Notes: generated by a model from the sequence alone, not told the origin. Positions 40,601 to 51,168 are shown, numbered from the stretch's first letter. The stretch is 64,000 nucleotides of DNA from Haemophilus pittmaniae (GCF_900186995.1 NZ_LT906463.1:1054001-1118000); one strand, 5' to 3'. Numbers and translations: made by a program.

Positions 40601-41593
40601 ATGAAAAAAATCGCATTAAGTGCAGTTGCATTAGCTATCGGCCTTGCCGCCTCCACTTCATCCTTTGCCGCCGACACGAAAATCGGGGTGACGATTTATA
40701 AATACGATGACAATTTTATGTCATTAATGCGTAAAGAAATTGCGAAAGAAGCCCAGCAGTTAAAAGGCATTGAGTTATTAATGAATGACTCACAAAACGC
40801 TCAGTCTATTCAAAATGACCAAGTTGATGGCTTGCTTTCTAAAGGGGTGAAAGCCTTAGCAATTAACTTGGTTGACCCATCCGCTGCTCCAACAGTGATT
40901 AATAAAGCAAAACAAGATGATATTCCGATTGTTTTCTTTAACAAAGATCCTGGTGCTAAGGCTATTGCCAGTTACGATAAATCTTACTATGTCGGTACCG
41001 ATCCGAAAGAGTCAGGCATTATCCAAGGGGATTTAATCGCTAAACAGTGGAAAGCAAATTCAGCGTTGGATTTAAATAAAGACGGCAAAATTCAATATGT
41101 CTTATTAAAAGGCGAACCAGGTCACCCAGATGCAGAAGCTCGTACCAAATATGTGATTGAGCAGTTAAATAACAAAGGTATCCAAACCGAACAATTGTTT
41201 ATCGACACCGGTATGTGGGATGCCGCAATGGCGAAAGATAAAGTAGATGCTTGGTTGTCTAGTGCTAAAGCCGGCGAAATTGAAGTGATTATCTCCAATA
41301 ACGATGGTATGGCGATGGGCGCGTTAGAAGCCACAAAAGCACATGGTAAAAAATTACCAATCTTTGGTGTGGATGCATTGCCTGAAGTATTACAACTGAT
41401 CAAAAAAGGCGAGATTGCTGGTACGGTATTAAATGATGGTGTAAACCAAGGTAAAGCGGTAGTACAGCTAGCAAATAATTTGGCGCAAGGCAAAGCCGCC
41501 ACCGATGGTACACAATGGACATTACAAGAGCGCGTTGTGCGTATTCCTTATGTCGGTGTGGATAAAGAAAACTTAAGCGAATTTTTAAAATAA
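40601..41593 (+). CDS. mglB: galactose/methyl-galactoside periplasmic binding protein
   Basis: 330 residues. Signal peptide of about 23 residues ([24 protein letters not shown]). Binds galactose and glucose in the periplasm for the MglAC importer; the E. coli protein also serves the Trg chemoreceptor. Strong ribosome-binding site (CATTAGGAGTGCTTT). Followed by a hairpin that should limit read-through to mglA. Confidence 0.97.
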   Translation: MKKIALSAVALAIGLAASTSSFAADTKIGVTIYKYDDNFMSLMRKEIAKEAQQLKGIELLMNDSQNAQSIQNDQVDGLLSKGVKALAINLVDPSAAPTVINKAKQDDIPIVFFNKDPGAKAIASYDKSYYVGTDPKESGIIQGDLIAKQWKANSALDLNKDGKIQYVLLKGEPGHPDAEARTKYVIEQLNNKGIQTEQLFIDTGMWDAAMAKDKVDAWLSSAKAGEIEVIISNNDGMAMGALEATKAHGKKLPIFGVDALPEVLQLIKKGEIAGTVLNDGVNQGKAVVQLANNLAQGKAATDGTQWTLQERVVRIPYVGVDKENLSEFLK

Positions 41594-41611
41594 TAAATAT
41601 CGTATTGTTGT

Positions 41612-41638
41612 TAAGGGGAAGGACTCCTTCCCCTTTTT
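41612..41638 (+). terminator. intercistronic terminator between mglB and mglA
   Basis: AAGGGGAAGG-ACT-CCTTCCCCTT followed by TTTT: a perfect 10 bp stem. Partial termination here would give an excess of binding protein over the ATPase and permease. Confidence 0.85.
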
Positions 41639-41653
41639 TAATGAGGTTAGCTT

Positions 41654-43180
41654 ATGACCGCACAAACCACAGACAGCCCGCGTAATAACGATGTGCTGCT
41701 CACCATGACCAATGTCAGCAAATCCTTTCCTGGCGTAAAAGCACTAGACCATGCCAATCTTACCGTTCGTTCTCATTCCGTACATGCACTTATGGGCGAA
41801 AATGGTGCTGGAAAGTCCACATTATTGAAATGTTTATTTGGTATTTATGCTAAGGATGAAGGCGAAATTTTATTTTTAGGCCAACCAGTCAATTTCAAAA
41901 CGTCCAAAGAAGCTTTAGAAAACGGGATTTCCATGGTGCACCAGGAGCTTAACTTGGTTCGTCAACGTAGTGTAATGGACAATTTATGGCTGGGGCGTTA
42001 TCCCTTAAAAGGGATTTTTGTCGATCACGGTAAAATGTATCGCGATACCAAGGCTATTTTTGATGAGTTGGATATTCAAATCGATCCACGAGAAAAAGTC
42101 TCGAAATTATCGGTTTCTGAAATGCAAATGATCGAAATTGCAAAGGCCTTTTCCTATAACGCGAAAATCGTGATTATGGATGAACCAACTTCTTCCTTAT
42201 CAGAAAAAGAAGTGGAACATCTGTTTAAAATTATTCAGAAATTAAAAGATCGCGGTTGTGGAATTATTTATATCTCGCACAAGATGGATGAGATTTTTAA
42301 GATTTGTGATGAGATTACAATTTTGCGCGATGGTAAATGGATCAATACCGTACCGGTGAAGGATTCAACCATGGAGCAAATTGTTTCTATGATGGTTGGC
42401 CGCGAACTGACCCAGCGTTTCCCCGAAAAAAGCAATGTGCCGAAGGAAGTGATTTTAGAGGTGGAACATTTAACTTCCCTCAATCAACCTTCTATGCAGG
42501 ATGTTAGCTTTAGCTTACGGAAAGGAGAAATTTTAGGTATTGCTGGTTTGGTTGGTGCGAAGCGTACCGATGTGGTTGAAGGGATCTTCGGTGTGCGTGA
42601 GTTAAAAGAAGGAACTATCAAATTACATGGCAAGCCGGTAAAAAATCGTTCTGCCTTGGAGGCGATTAATCATGGTTTTGCCTTAGTGACCGAAGAACGC
42701 CGCTCCACAGGGATTTATTCTAATCTCAGTATTGAATTCAACTCATTGATTTCCAATATGAAGTCCTACCTTACCCCTTGGAAGTTGCTTAGCAATAAAA
42801 AAATGCGTAGCGATACCCAATGGGTGATCGATGCTATGAATGTGAAAACGCCATCCCATAAAACCAGTATTGGTTCACTTTCCGGCGGTAACCAACAAAA
42901 AGTGATTATCGGACGTTGGTTATTGACCCAACCGGAAATCTTGATGTTGGATGAGCCGACCCGTGGGATTGATATCGGTGCTAAATTTGAAATCTATCAA
43001 CTGATTCAGGAATTGGCTAAAAAAGATAAGGGCATCATTATGATCTCTTCGGAAATGCCGGAATTATTAGGTGTTACCGACCGTATCCTCGTGATGAGTA
43101 ACGGTAAAGTGGCGGGTATCGTTAATACCGCCGAAACCAGCCAAGAAGAAATTTTACAGCTTGCCGCTAAATATTTATAA
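41654..43180 (+). CDS. mglA: galactose/methyl-galactoside import ATP-binding protein
   Basis: 508 residues, two fused ABC domains. Domain 1: Walker [10 protein letters not shown], signature LSVSEMQM, Walker [11 protein letters not shown]. Domain 2: degenerate Walker A position GLVGAKRTD, intact LSGGNQQKV and [11 protein letters not shown]. The degenerate second site is normal for MglA/RbsA. Confidence 0.98.
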   Translation: MTAQTTDSPRNNDVLLTMTNVSKSFPGVKALDHANLTVRSHSVHALMGENGAGKSTLLKCLFGIYAKDEGEILFLGQPVNFKTSKEALENGISMVHQELNLVRQRSVMDNLWLGRYPLKGIFVDHGKMYRDTKAIFDELDIQIDPREKVSKLSVSEMQMIEIAKAFSYNAKIVIMDEPTSSLSEKEVEHLFKIIQKLKDRGCGIIYISHKMDEIFKICDEITILRDGKWINTVPVKDSTMEQIVSMMVGRELTQRFPEKSNVPKEVILEVEHLTSLNQPSMQDVSFSLRKGEILGIAGLVGAKRTDVVEGIFGVRELKEGTIKLHGKPVKNRSALEAINHGFALVTEERRSTGIYSNLSIEFNSLISNMKSYLTPWKLLSNKKMRSDTQWVIDAMNVKTPSHKTSIGSLSGGNQQKVIIGRWLLTQPEILMLDEPTRGIDIGAKFEIYQLIQELAKKDKGIIMISSEMPELLGVTDRILVMSNGKVAGIVNTAETSQEEILQLAAKYL

Positions 43181-43190
43181 GGAACGCATT

Positions 43191-44201
43191 ATGTCCGCCT
43201 TAAAACAAAATACGTCTCTCGACTTTTTGAAACAAAATGCTATTTATTTTGTACTACTATTATTATTGATCGTGATTATTGTGCAGGATCCATCCTTCTT
43301 AACCCTGCGTAACTTCAGTAACATTTTGACTCAATCTTCAGTGCGTTTGATTATTGCGCTCGGGATTGCCGGTCTTATCGTAACCCAAGGGACCGACCTT
43401 TCTGCCGGTCGCCAGGTTGGTTTAGCCGCGGTAATTTCCGCCACCTTGTTACAAGGGATGGAAAATATGAATCGGGTATTCCCAAATTTGGGCGAAGTAC
43501 CGATTCCGTTGGTAATATTGACCGTTTGTGTGATTGGTGCGTTGGTCGGCTTATTTAACGGTTTTGTCATCGCCTATCTTAACGTTACGCCATTTATCGC
43601 TACCATGGGAACGATGATTATCGTGTATGGGGCCAACTCTTTATATTATGATGCGGTAGGTGGTTCACCAATTGCCGGCTTCAGCGAAAGTTTCTCTACC
43701 TTTGCTCAAGGATTCTTCCGTTTTGGCGATTTCCGCTTATCCTATATCACTATTTACGCGATTATTGCGACTATTTTCATGTGGATATTGTGGAATAAAA
43801 CCCGTTTTGGTAAAAACGTGTTTGCTATCGGCGGTAACCCAGAAGCGGCCAAAGTATCCGGTGTGAACGTGGCACGTAACCTGATGATGATTTATATGAT
43901 TTCCGGTATTTTCTACGCCTTCGGTGGGATGCTGGAAGCAGGCCGGATCGGTAGTGCAACTAACAACCTCGGTTTTATGTATGAAATGGATGCTATTGCC
44001 GCCTGTGTGGTGGGCGGTGTTTCCTTCGCCGGTGGTGTTGGTACGATTATCGGTGTCGTTACCGGGGTGTTGATTTTTACCGTTATCAACTATGGTTTGA
44101 CCTATATCGGTGTGAACCCATATTGGCAATATATCATCAAAGGTAGCATCATCATCGTTGCAGTGGCGATTGACTCCTTGAAATACGCCAAGAAAAAATA
44201 A
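43191..44201 (+). CDS. mglC: galactose/methyl-galactoside permease
   Basis: 336 residues from ATG 43191 (AAGGAACGCATT upstream; the open frame begins 30 bases earlier inside mglA). About ten membrane segments; GTDLSAGRQVGLAAV and GVVTGVLIFTVINYGL are the family signature segments. 10 bases after mglA. Confidence 0.97.
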   Translation: MSALKQNTSLDFLKQNAIYFVLLLLLIVIIVQDPSFLTLRNFSNILTQSSVRLIIALGIAGLIVTQGTDLSAGRQVGLAAVISATLLQGMENMNRVFPNLGEVPIPLVILTVCVIGALVGLFNGFVIAYLNVTPFIATMGTMIIVYGANSLYYDAVGGSPIAGFSESFSTFAQGFFRFGDFRLSYITIYAIIATIFMWILWNKTRFGKNVFAIGGNPEAAKVSGVNVARNLMMIYMISGIFYAFGGMLEAGRIGSATNNLGFMYEMDAIAACVVGGVSFAGGVGTIIGVVTGVLIFTVINYGLTYIGVNPYWQYIIKGSIIIVAVAIDSLKYAKKK

Positions 44202-44204
44202 TGA

Positions 44205-44229
44205 GATGCCCCGTTTGGGGCATCTTTAT
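44205..44229 (+). terminator. intrinsic terminator of the mgl operon
   Basis: GATGCCCC-GTTT-GGGGCATC followed by TTTATT. Confidence 0.93.
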
Positions 44230-44233
44230 TGGC

Positions 44234-44310
44234 AAACGCCCCCTCGAAAATAAAAGTTTTGCCTAAAAGATGCGCTAACCCATTGATTTTATTAGGGTTG
44301 CCATAAAAAG
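44234..44310 (+). repeat. dispersed intergenic repeat, copy E
   Basis: Begins AAACGCCCCC, has AAGTTTTGCCTAAAAG in the middle and CCCATTGATTTTATTAGGG near the end. It lies between the mgl terminator and the glycosyltransferase gene. Confidence 0.8.
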
Positions 44311-44354
44311 TAATAAACCCTTATCAATCAATTAGTTGGATATTAAGCAATACT

Positions 44355-45113
44355 ATGACTCAACATAATTTTGTAATCAGCCTCACTTCGGCGCTTGAAC
44401 GTCGCCAGCATATTCGTCAGGAATTTGGCCGACACGGTGTGGATTTTGAATTTTTTGATGCGATAACGCCGTCCAATTTGGCTGAAACCGCAGCGCGATT
44501 AGAAATCGATATTTCGCAAAGTCCATTAACCCCTGGCGAATTAGCCTGTGCACTGAGTCATTTGGCTCTGTTGCAGTTAGCCAAGGAGCGGGATTTGGAT
44601 TATATCTGTATTTTTGAGGATGACATTTATCTTGGGGGTAACGCGGCCGCATTCCTATCCGCCGACTATTTGAATGCGGATGTAATGGTGGTGAAATTAG
44701 AGAAGAATTTTGAACGCATTGTGACCCAACGCCAGCCAAGTAAAACTTATTTCGGTCGCCAGTTTTATCGTTTAACTCAAGTTAATTCTGGTGCGGCCGG
44801 TTACTTAGTGACCCGGCGAGGCATTGATTATTTACTGAAACGGATTCGAGCCATTGGCGACATTGAAATCGATAATTTGCTGTTTAATTTCTTTTTACGA
44901 GACAAGAATTATGTGGTTTGGCAAATCCAACCGGCACTCTGTATTCAGGAGGCGATTTTTAAACCGCAACAAACCCATTTTGTCAGTACGATTGGCGAAC
45001 GAGAACGCAAACGGCCGAAAGCGCCATTGTTGATTCGACTTTATAAGGAATTAAAACGTCCGTTTATTCGCCTAAGAAAGAAACTTTTTGGTCGGATTTC
45101 CACTTTCCAATGA
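44355..45113 (+). CDS. LPS glycosyltransferase family 25
   Basis: 252 residues, related to Lex2B/LgtB-type β-galactosyl/glucosyltransferases of Pasteurellaceae and Neisseria. N-terminal NFVISLTSALERRQHI and EFFDAIT, the TPGELACALSHLALLQLA segment, and the metal-binding EDDIYLG. Basic C-terminal tail (RKRPK...KELKRPFIRLRKK) suited to membrane binding. It lies between mglC and galK, so a galactosyl acceptor role in lipooligosaccharide is a reasonable guess. No tetranucleotide repeat tract is seen in or before the gene. Confidence 0.85.
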   Translation: MTQHNFVISLTSALERRQHIRQEFGRHGVDFEFFDAITPSNLAETAARLEIDISQSPLTPGELACALSHLALLQLAKERDLDYICIFEDDIYLGGNAAAFLSADYLNADVMVVKLEKNFERIVTQRQPSKTYFGRQFYRLTQVNSGAAGYLVTRRGIDYLLKRIRAIGDIEIDNLLFNFFLRDKNYVVWQIQPALCIQEAIFKPQQTHFVSTIGERERKRPKAPLLIRLYKELKRPFIRLRKKLFGRISTFQ

Positions 45114-45132
45114 TTATTAGCGAGGGTTGAGT

Positions 45133-46299
45133 ATGACTCCAGTTCAACGAGCACAACAGATTTTTCAACAACAATATCAAAAAAATGCCGAATTGACGGT
45201 GTACGCCCCAGGGCGCGTCAATATCATTGGTGAACATACCGATTATAATGATGGTTTTGTGATGCCCTGTGCGATTAATTATGGTACAGCAGTTGCCGGC
45301 GTGAAACGCGATGATCATTGTTGGCGAGTATATGCAGCGGATTTGCAATTGAAAGATGAGTTTTCACTTGACCAACCATTGGCACGTAGCGAGCAAAAAT
45401 GGGCCAATTATGTGCGTGGAGTGATCGCTTTTATTCAGGAGCGCTATCCGCAATTCACTCAAGGCGCAGATTTAGTGATTGCAGGAGATGTACCACATTC
45501 CTCAGGATTAAGCTCTTCCGCTTCATTAGAGGTTGCCGTTGGGAAATTCTGTCAGCAATTGGGGGCGTTAGCGCTTTCCCATACGGATATTGCTTTAATC
45601 GGGCAAAAAGCGGAAAACCAATTTGTTGGCGCCAATTGTGGCAATATGGATCAGTTGATTTCCGCATTGGGTGAGAAGGATCATTTATTAATGATTGATT
45701 GTCGCAGTTTGGCGACGGAGGCTACACCGGTACCGCAGGATGTTGCTGTGATTATTGTGAATTCTAATGTTCCGCATGATTTGGTGACCGGTGAATACAA
45801 TGCCCGTCGTCGTCAGTGTGAGCAGGCAGCAGAGTTTTTTGGTGTAAAAGCATTACGCGATGTTTCTGTAGCTCAATTTCAACAACGGGAAAGTGAATTG
45901 CAGGCACTTGATCCTTTGGTGGCTAAACGGGCGAAACATGTGGTTATGGAAAATCAACGGGTATTGGATGCCGTTATTGCATTAAAAAATAACGATTTGG
46001 TGAAATTAGGGGAATTAATGGGGCAATCCCATGATTCCATGCGTGATGATTTTGCTATTACCGTACCGCAAATCGATTATTTGGTAGAGTTGGCCCAGGT
46101 CGCTATTGGTAAAAATGGCGGTGTACGCATGACAGGTGGTGGCTTTGGCGGCTGTATTGTGGCTTTGGCACCACGAGATAAGGTGGATGCAGTACGCAAA
46201 ATTATTGCCGACAACTATCAAAAAGTAACCGGTCTAAAAGAGGATTTTTACGTATGTACCGCCTCACAGGGCGTACACGTGGTTAATCCAGAGGCGTAA
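45133..46299 (+). CDS. galK: galactokinase
   Basis: 388 residues from ATG 45133 (GCGAGGGTTGAGT upstream; TTG six bases earlier possible). GHMP kinase: [36 protein letters not shown] and [13 protein letters not shown]. Very close to H. influenzae GalK. 19 bases after the glycosyltransferase, one base before galM. Confidence 0.97.
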   Translation: MTPVQRAQQIFQQQYQKNAELTVYAPGRVNIIGEHTDYNDGFVMPCAINYGTAVAGVKRDDHCWRVYAADLQLKDEFSLDQPLARSEQKWANYVRGVIAFIQERYPQFTQGADLVIAGDVPHSSGLSSSASLEVAVGKFCQQLGALALSHTDIALIGQKAENQFVGANCGNMDQLISALGEKDHLLMIDCRSLATEATPVPQDVAVIIVNSNVPHDLVTGEYNARRRQCEQAAEFFGVKALRDVSVAQFQQRESELQALDPLVAKRAKHVVMENQRVLDAVIALKNNDLVKLGELMGQSHDSMRDDFAITVPQIDYLVELAQVAIGKNGGVRMTGGGFGGCIVALAPRDKVDAVRKIIADNYQKVTGLKEDFYVCTASQGVHVVNPEA

Positions 46300-46300
46300 T

Positions 46301-47326
46301 ATGTTGTGGCAAACGGAATTTAACGCCCCCGACAATGAGCCGTATAACATTGTAGAATTAAGCAATACCAATGGCATGCGGGTGCAATTCATGGATTGGG
46401 GGGCTACTTGGCTTTCTTGTAAAGTGCCGGTAAGTGGCGGGCTACGCGAAGTCTTGTTGGGTTGCAAAGTAGCAGATTATCCCCATCAGACAGCTTACTT
46501 AGGCGCAAGTGTAGGGCGTTATGCAAATCGTATTGCCAATGCACAATTTGTTATGGGGCAACGAATGCTCCAACTTGTAGCGAACCAAGGCAAACATCAA
46601 CTACATGGTGGAAAAGAGGGGTTTGATAAACGTCGCTGGAAAGTGGATTATTATGGCCGTAATTTTGTGCGTTTTTCACTAGCATCCCCGGATGGTGACC
46701 AAGGTTTTGAAGGCAATGTGAGCGCTGAGGTAGTTTATACACTTACCGATGAAAATAGTGTAAAAATTGAATATGGGGCAGAAAGCGATAAAGATACGGC
46801 GCTTAATTTAACCAATCACGCCTATTTCAATTTAGAAAATGCAGTACAAGGTTGTGATGTACGCAAGCATATTTTGCGCCTTAATGCAGACTTCTATTTG
46901 CCGGTCGATGCCGAGGGAATTCCTAATTCTTCGCTGAAATCAGTTGTCGACACGAGCTTTGATTTTCGTGCGGAAAAATTAATAGCTGAAGATTTCCAGC
47001 TGGGCGATCAAGTTATCACTAAAGGTTATGATCATTCTTTTATGGTTAATCAAGCAGGGCACGGCCCTTGTGTATTACTGACTTCGCCAAATAAGGATTT
47101 GTGTCTGGAGGTTTATACTTCTCAAGCTGCATTGCAGGTTTACACCGGAAACTATCTTGCCGGTACGCCAAACCGAGAGGAAAATCTCTATCAAGATTAT
47201 CATGGCATAGCCTTGGAAACTCAATGTCTTCCTGATGCCCCAAATCATCCCGAATGGCAACATTATGGGGGGATGCAAAAAGCCGGAGAGCGTTATTATC
47301 AGTGGACAGAATTTCGATTTAAATAA
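46301..47326 (+). CDS. galM: aldose 1-epimerase (mutarotase)
   Basis: 341 residues. Interconverts α- and β-galactose for GalK. Substrate-binding GRYANRIANAQF, catalytic His in NLTNHAYFNL, GYDHSF and the catalytic Glu in ALETQCLPDAPN. One base separates it from galK. Confidence 0.96.
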   Translation: MLWQTEFNAPDNEPYNIVELSNTNGMRVQFMDWGATWLSCKVPVSGGLREVLLGCKVADYPHQTAYLGASVGRYANRIANAQFVMGQRMLQLVANQGKHQLHGGKEGFDKRRWKVDYYGRNFVRFSLASPDGDQGFEGNVSAEVVYTLTDENSVKIEYGAESDKDTALNLTNHAYFNLENAVQGCDVRKHILRLNADFYLPVDAEGIPNSSLKSVVDTSFDFRAEKLIAEDFQLGDQVITKGYDHSFMVNQAGHGPCVLLTSPNKDLCLEVYTSQAALQVYTGNYLAGTPNREENLYQDYHGIALETQCLPDAPNHPEWQHYGGMQKAGERYYQWTEFRFK

Positions 47327-47340
47327 TTTAGTCAAAGAAA

Positions 47341-47405
47341 AAAGAGCGAGACTCACACTCACATAAAATGTTTTAAACATTATAGAAATTGGGTCAGCGC
47401 TCTTT
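47341..47405 (-). terminator. nested hairpin between galM and the patatin gene
   Basis: AAAGAGCG and CGCTCTTT form an outer stem around a perfect inner AATGTTT-T-AAACATT. On the minus strand it is followed by TTTTCTTT, so it probably ends the patatin gene's transcript. Confidence 0.65.
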
Positions 47406-47417
47406 AGATGAATCGGA

Positions 47418-48782
47418 CTATTGTAACGCTTTCAAGGCTGCGTGGTATTCTTTCGATTGTTCCAATAAGATTCTAGCTGCTTCACGCAGTTTATCAACAT
47501 CGGATTCCGGCAAATAGAAAGACGTGCCAATGTTGAGTACATCATTTTTTAGTTGTCCTTCCGGTAGGTTTTTCAAGCTCAAATTCACAAAATAGATTTT
47601 AATTTTTGTGCCTTTTTTACGTTTGGCATAGGCGTTCCATTGATCGGCAAATTTTTGTGAACGTAGCACGGTTGATTCCGTCGCTTTATCAATTGGTACA
47701 TTGATCACCGTGTTCACGACATCTTTAATTCCCGGTATATCAGCAGACTTATCAATATCGCTGGTTCGTTCATTTTGAGCATTGACATTTACCACGATAA
47801 TATTGCGTAAATTGTAGTTTTTCAGATCGGCATACAGTTTGCGCATACTAAGTAAATTCGACATGTCCAGCAAACTTGCTAATCCCGAATTATCAGTTAG
47901 TCCACCGTCAACTAAATGTAAATAAGGTCTTTCAGTACTCTTTTGATAATGTTCCATGCGTTTTTGCATCGCTACAAAATTGTTCAGCAACAAATGATTT
48001 TTTTGTTGCGCTTGCATCAATACTTCTTTCTTGTTTTCTGCATGGCAAGTCCCCCCATGATTATTTTGAGTGATTGGTGAGAAAATCAACGGCACAGCAC
48101 TGGACGCAGCTACTGCTCGGGCGATTTCAATATCATTTAAATCTATACAAAGCCAATCAAAAAAATCTTGTGTGAAGGATACTTTTTGTCCAACCGTCAT
48201 ATCGGTGGCATTAATTACGGCAAATGGTCCTTTACGTTGCTCAAGAGAAGCAAATGTTCTTCCGCCATACAAAGCAAGATTCAGCTGTTCTTGCAATAAA
48301 TCACTACGACCGAATTGTGGTGATGTGAGACGTGGAATATTGCCAACGGAAAATACCTCGTTAATCACTTTTTTTTGGAAATTCTTTTTCAAAAAGGACT
48401 CATTAAATTTCGGAATAGTGTCAGATCCTTCCAAGGCAAAATATGCCGCTAATACAGAACCTCCTGACACGCCATACACAATATCAATGTTTTGCAATAA
48501 GGTGTCACCTTTTTCTGTTGGGCGTACTGCCGCATTTTGGAACTGTTCTAGCACGCCATATCCCAGAGAGGCAGCTCGAGAGCCGCCACCGGAAAAGGTC
48601 ATAATTACAAGGTTTTCTTTTTGTAAAGCCTGTTGCATAGCTTTTTCCAAGCGATAACCTTTTTGCGGGTCAATTTGCTCGATATTCTTTGTTGGCTGAT
48701 AAGTAATGGAATGACAAGCGGTAAGTAAGGCCATACTGCTAGCAAGTAGGGTACTTCTGAAAGAAAAATAAGTTTGTTTCAT
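47418..48782 (-). CDS. patatin-like phospholipase, lipoprotein
   Basis: 454 residues. Lipoprotein signal ending LLTAC (Cys23). Patatin catalytic features are complete: oxyanion GGGSRA (65-70), nucleophile Ser106 in GVSGGS, and catalytic Asp292 in VDGGLTDNSG. Outer-membrane-anchored lipid hydrolase is inferred; it could act on the cell's own or on host lipids. Divergent from the TonB-dependent receptor with a 139-base shared region containing a Fur-like box, so iron control of both is possible. Confidence 0.85.
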   Translation of the reverse strand: MKQTYFSFRSTLLASSMALLTACHSITYQPTKNIEQIDPQKGYRLEKAMQQALQKENLVIMTFSGGGSRAASLGYGVLEQFQNAAVRPTEKGDTLLQNIDIVYGVSGGSVLAAYFALEGSDTIPKFNESFLKKNFQKKVINEVFSVGNIPRLTSPQFGRSDLLQEQLNLALYGGRTFASLEQRKGPFAVINATDMTVGQKVSFTQDFFDWLCIDLNDIEIARAVAASSAVPLIFSPITQNNHGGTCHAENKKEVLMQAQQKNHLLLNNFVAMQKRMEHYQKSTERPYLHLVDGGLTDNSGLASLLDMSNLLSMRKLYADLKNYNLRNIIVVNVNAQNERTSDIDKSADIPGIKDVVNTVINVPIDKATESTVLRSQKFADQWNAYAKRKKGTKIKIYFVNLSLKNLPEGQLKNDVLNIGTSFYLPESDVDKLREAARILLEQSKEYHAALKALQ

Positions 48783-48883
48783 AACTATTCCATTCGCAAT
48801 GATTTAACAACTTTCATTATATCTTGCCAGAGAAATAAAAGGATAAACACATCATATCTATCGCAATTTTGAGTGCAATTAAA

Positions 48884-48902
48884 TATAATAAAAATCATTA
48901 TT
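48884..48902 (+). promoter_or_regulatory. Fur box
   Basis: TATAATAAAAATCATTATT matches GATAATGATAATCATTATC at 15 of 19 positions. It ends 20 bases before the receptor start codon. Confidence 0.7.
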
Positions 48903-48921
48903 AATTACATTTGGTTTATTT

Positions 48922-51168
48922 ATGAAGAAAACAAATCAACAAACAACACTCGCAGCCCTAGTTGCCCTTTTTTGCTCATCTCCAATGATCTTTGCACAAG
49001 ATAAAATGTCGGTTTCAGGGACACCAACAACAGAAAAATTAGATGAAATTGTGGTGACTGATACCAATATTAGTGATGCATTAGTTAATACATCGGTAAA
49101 TCGTCAGCAAATTTTCTTAAAACAATCTCATGATGTGAAAGATATTTTTGTGGGCAAAATGGATGTTAATGTTAGTCAATTACAAGGAGCTCGTTCCGGA
49201 GGGGAGGGGGTTAATATTCGTGGTTTGCAAGCGAATCGGGTAACTACAACTATTGATGATATTCCTTTGCCGGAAGCTCAGGAGGCGAAGCATTTTATTT
49301 CTTATGGCTCGGAGTTTGGGCGTACGGATTATATGGATGTAAGTGCCTTACGTAGTGCGGATGTTAGTTATGCCGGTTCGGCTAATAGCCTTTCTGGAAG
49401 TGTCAATTTTACAACACTAGAACCGCAAGATTTATTAAAAGGCCATAATTTGGGTGGGGTTGTTGGAACTGGCTATAACAGTGTAGATCATTCTGTTTAT
49501 GGCTCTATTGGTGGTGCAGCAAAAGCTGGAGCGTACCAAGGTATGGTGATGTTAACCCAACGCAAGGGGCATGAGACGCAAAATCAAGGCAAAAATAGTG
49601 GAGTGGGAGCAACGCGTACAGAGCCTAATCCGGCAGATACTAAAAACACCTATGTATTAACTAAGCATTATTACCAACTGGATGATAAAAATAAGTTAGG
49701 TTTTGTTTTTGAACATCAGCATAAGAAGATTAGTACAGATTTACTTTCCCTCAATAATACGAATATTGATATGCGCACAGGAATGCAGATAGCGGGTTAT
49801 ACGCAGGATAAAGTAAATCGAGATCGTTTTTCGTTAAGCCATGAATACAACAGCGAAAAAGGCTGGTTGCAATATGCAAAAACACAAATTTTTTACCAAG
49901 ATGCCCAAACTGAGAACTATCGTTATCGATTAGGTACTCGAAGCTATCGTCAAGAAAACAGTGAATTTAGCGATAAAAGTTATGGCCTGGTGAGCAATTT
50001 AATTTCCGGAATTGATGGGGATATTCCACAAGTATTACGCTACGGTTTATCTTATGTGCATAATACTTCTCACTCAGATATTCATCTGGTTAGACCCGCG
50101 TACAATCAAGCAACCAACATGTATCCAATGGCGAAAATGAAACAGGATAAATTTACCGGCTATTTGGAGGATGAAATTGTTTTTGGTAATGTGGCGGTGA
50201 CCCCACAAATTGGATTTGTACATTATCGGATAAAGCCTACCTCCAACGATAATCGGGTAGCTGCACTGAAAGCACATAAACAATCAGAGACTGAATTTAC
50301 TCCGAAAATTAGTTTGGAATATCGGTTATCCGATGGTTTTGTTCCTTATGCTCAATATTCTCGTGGCGTTAGAACTCCATCACCACAGCAGTTAAGTTCA
50401 TATTTTTTTGAAAGTGTCAGCTATTACATTCCAGGACGTGGTATGCAAACTGCGAATGTTGCTGTGGTTGGTAATCCAAATCTAAAATCCGAGACTGCGG
50501 ATAATTTTGAAATTGGTATAAAAGGTAAAACCTCAGAGATAAATTATTTAGTCACAGCTTATTATAACCGCTATCACAACTTTATTGATTGGGTTGTAAA
50601 ACCAACAAATGGCTACACCAGTTTTATTCAATACGATAATCTTGATAAAGCTAAGGTATATGGAGTGACTGCTGATGCGAAATGGAATTTTTACAATGAT
50701 TTTTACACTACGGCCGGTTTTTCATATTCTCGTGGTAAAGCGGAAAATAACGGTGTAAAAACGCCAATTAATAGTATTCAACCAATGAAAACAAAGTTAG
50801 GTGTTGGATATGAGGGGGAAACGTTTGGCGCGAATATTCAATGGACGTATAGCCGGGGTAAATCAGATAAAGATATAGAACAATCTTCTGCCTATCTTTA
50901 TAACCCGACGGGCGGTTATTCTTTATTTGATTTAGGGGGTTATTGGAAGCCAACAGCAAGCCTCACATTTACGGCGAATGTGAATAATATCTTTGATAAA
51001 AAATATTGGAATTGGAATGATATTTCTTATCTTGCCTTACTAAGTAAAGCAACACAGGATCAAGGTCGTGCGCCGTCAAGTATTCCAATGGCAATTACTT
51101 CAGCCAACGCGGATCGTTATAGTGCTCCAGGACGTCATTTTAATATTGGGGTTCGCTACGAGTTTTAA
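48922..51168 (+). CDS. TonB-dependent outer-membrane receptor, haem/haemoglobin type
   Basis: 748 residues. Signal peptide of about 25 residues ending IFA-QD; TonB box DEIVVT (41-46); plug domain (DIFVGKMDVNVSQLQG... GVNIRGLQANRVTTTIDDIP); a 22-strand barrel ending in FNIGVRYEF with terminal Phe. The segment QYSRGVRTPSPQQL, then about 30 residues later GNPNLKSETADNFE, corresponds to the FRAP...NPNL pattern of haem receptors with a changed FRAP, so haem or haemoglobin is the likeliest ligand. Fur box upstream. A weak ribosome-binding site precedes the ATG. Confidence 0.85.
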   Translation: MKKTNQQTTLAALVALFCSSPMIFAQDKMSVSGTPTTEKLDEIVVTDTNISDALVNTSVNRQQIFLKQSHDVKDIFVGKMDVNVSQLQGARSGGEGVNIRGLQANRVTTTIDDIPLPEAQEAKHFISYGSEFGRTDYMDVSALRSADVSYAGSANSLSGSVNFTTLEPQDLLKGHNLGGVVGTGYNSVDHSVYGSIGGAAKAGAYQGMVMLTQRKGHETQNQGKNSGVGATRTEPNPADTKNTYVLTKHYYQLDDKNKLGFVFEHQHKKISTDLLSLNNTNIDMRTGMQIAGYTQDKVNRDRFSLSHEYNSEKGWLQYAKTQIFYQDAQTENYRYRLGTRSYRQENSEFSDKSYGLVSNLISGIDGDIPQVLRYGLSYVHNTSHSDIHLVRPAYNQATNMYPMAKMKQDKFTGYLEDEIVFGNVAVTPQIGFVHYRIKPTSNDNRVAALKAHKQSETEFTPKISLEYRLSDGFVPYAQYSRGVRTPSPQQLSSYFFESVSYYIPGRGMQTANVAVVGNPNLKSETADNFEIGIKGKTSEINYLVTAYYNRYHNFIDWVVKPTNGYTSFIQYDNLDKAKVYGVTADAKWNFYNDFYTTAGFSYSRGKAENNGVKTPINSIQPMKTKLGVGYEGETFGANIQWTYSRGKSDKDIEQSSAYLYNPTGGYSLFDLGGYWKPTASLTFTANVNNIFDKKYWNWNDISYLALLSKATQDQGRAPSSIPMAITSANADRYSAPGRHFNIGVRYEF

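Noticed and set aside
42540..42570. Degenerate Walker A in the second MglA domain as a sign of gene decay
   Set aside because: GLVGAKRTD at this position is normal in MglA/RbsA-type ATPases; only the first site is fully active.
44311..44360. Possible tetranucleotide phase-variation tract before the glycosyltransferase
   Set aside because: Only two CAAT-like units are present; there is no run that would slip.
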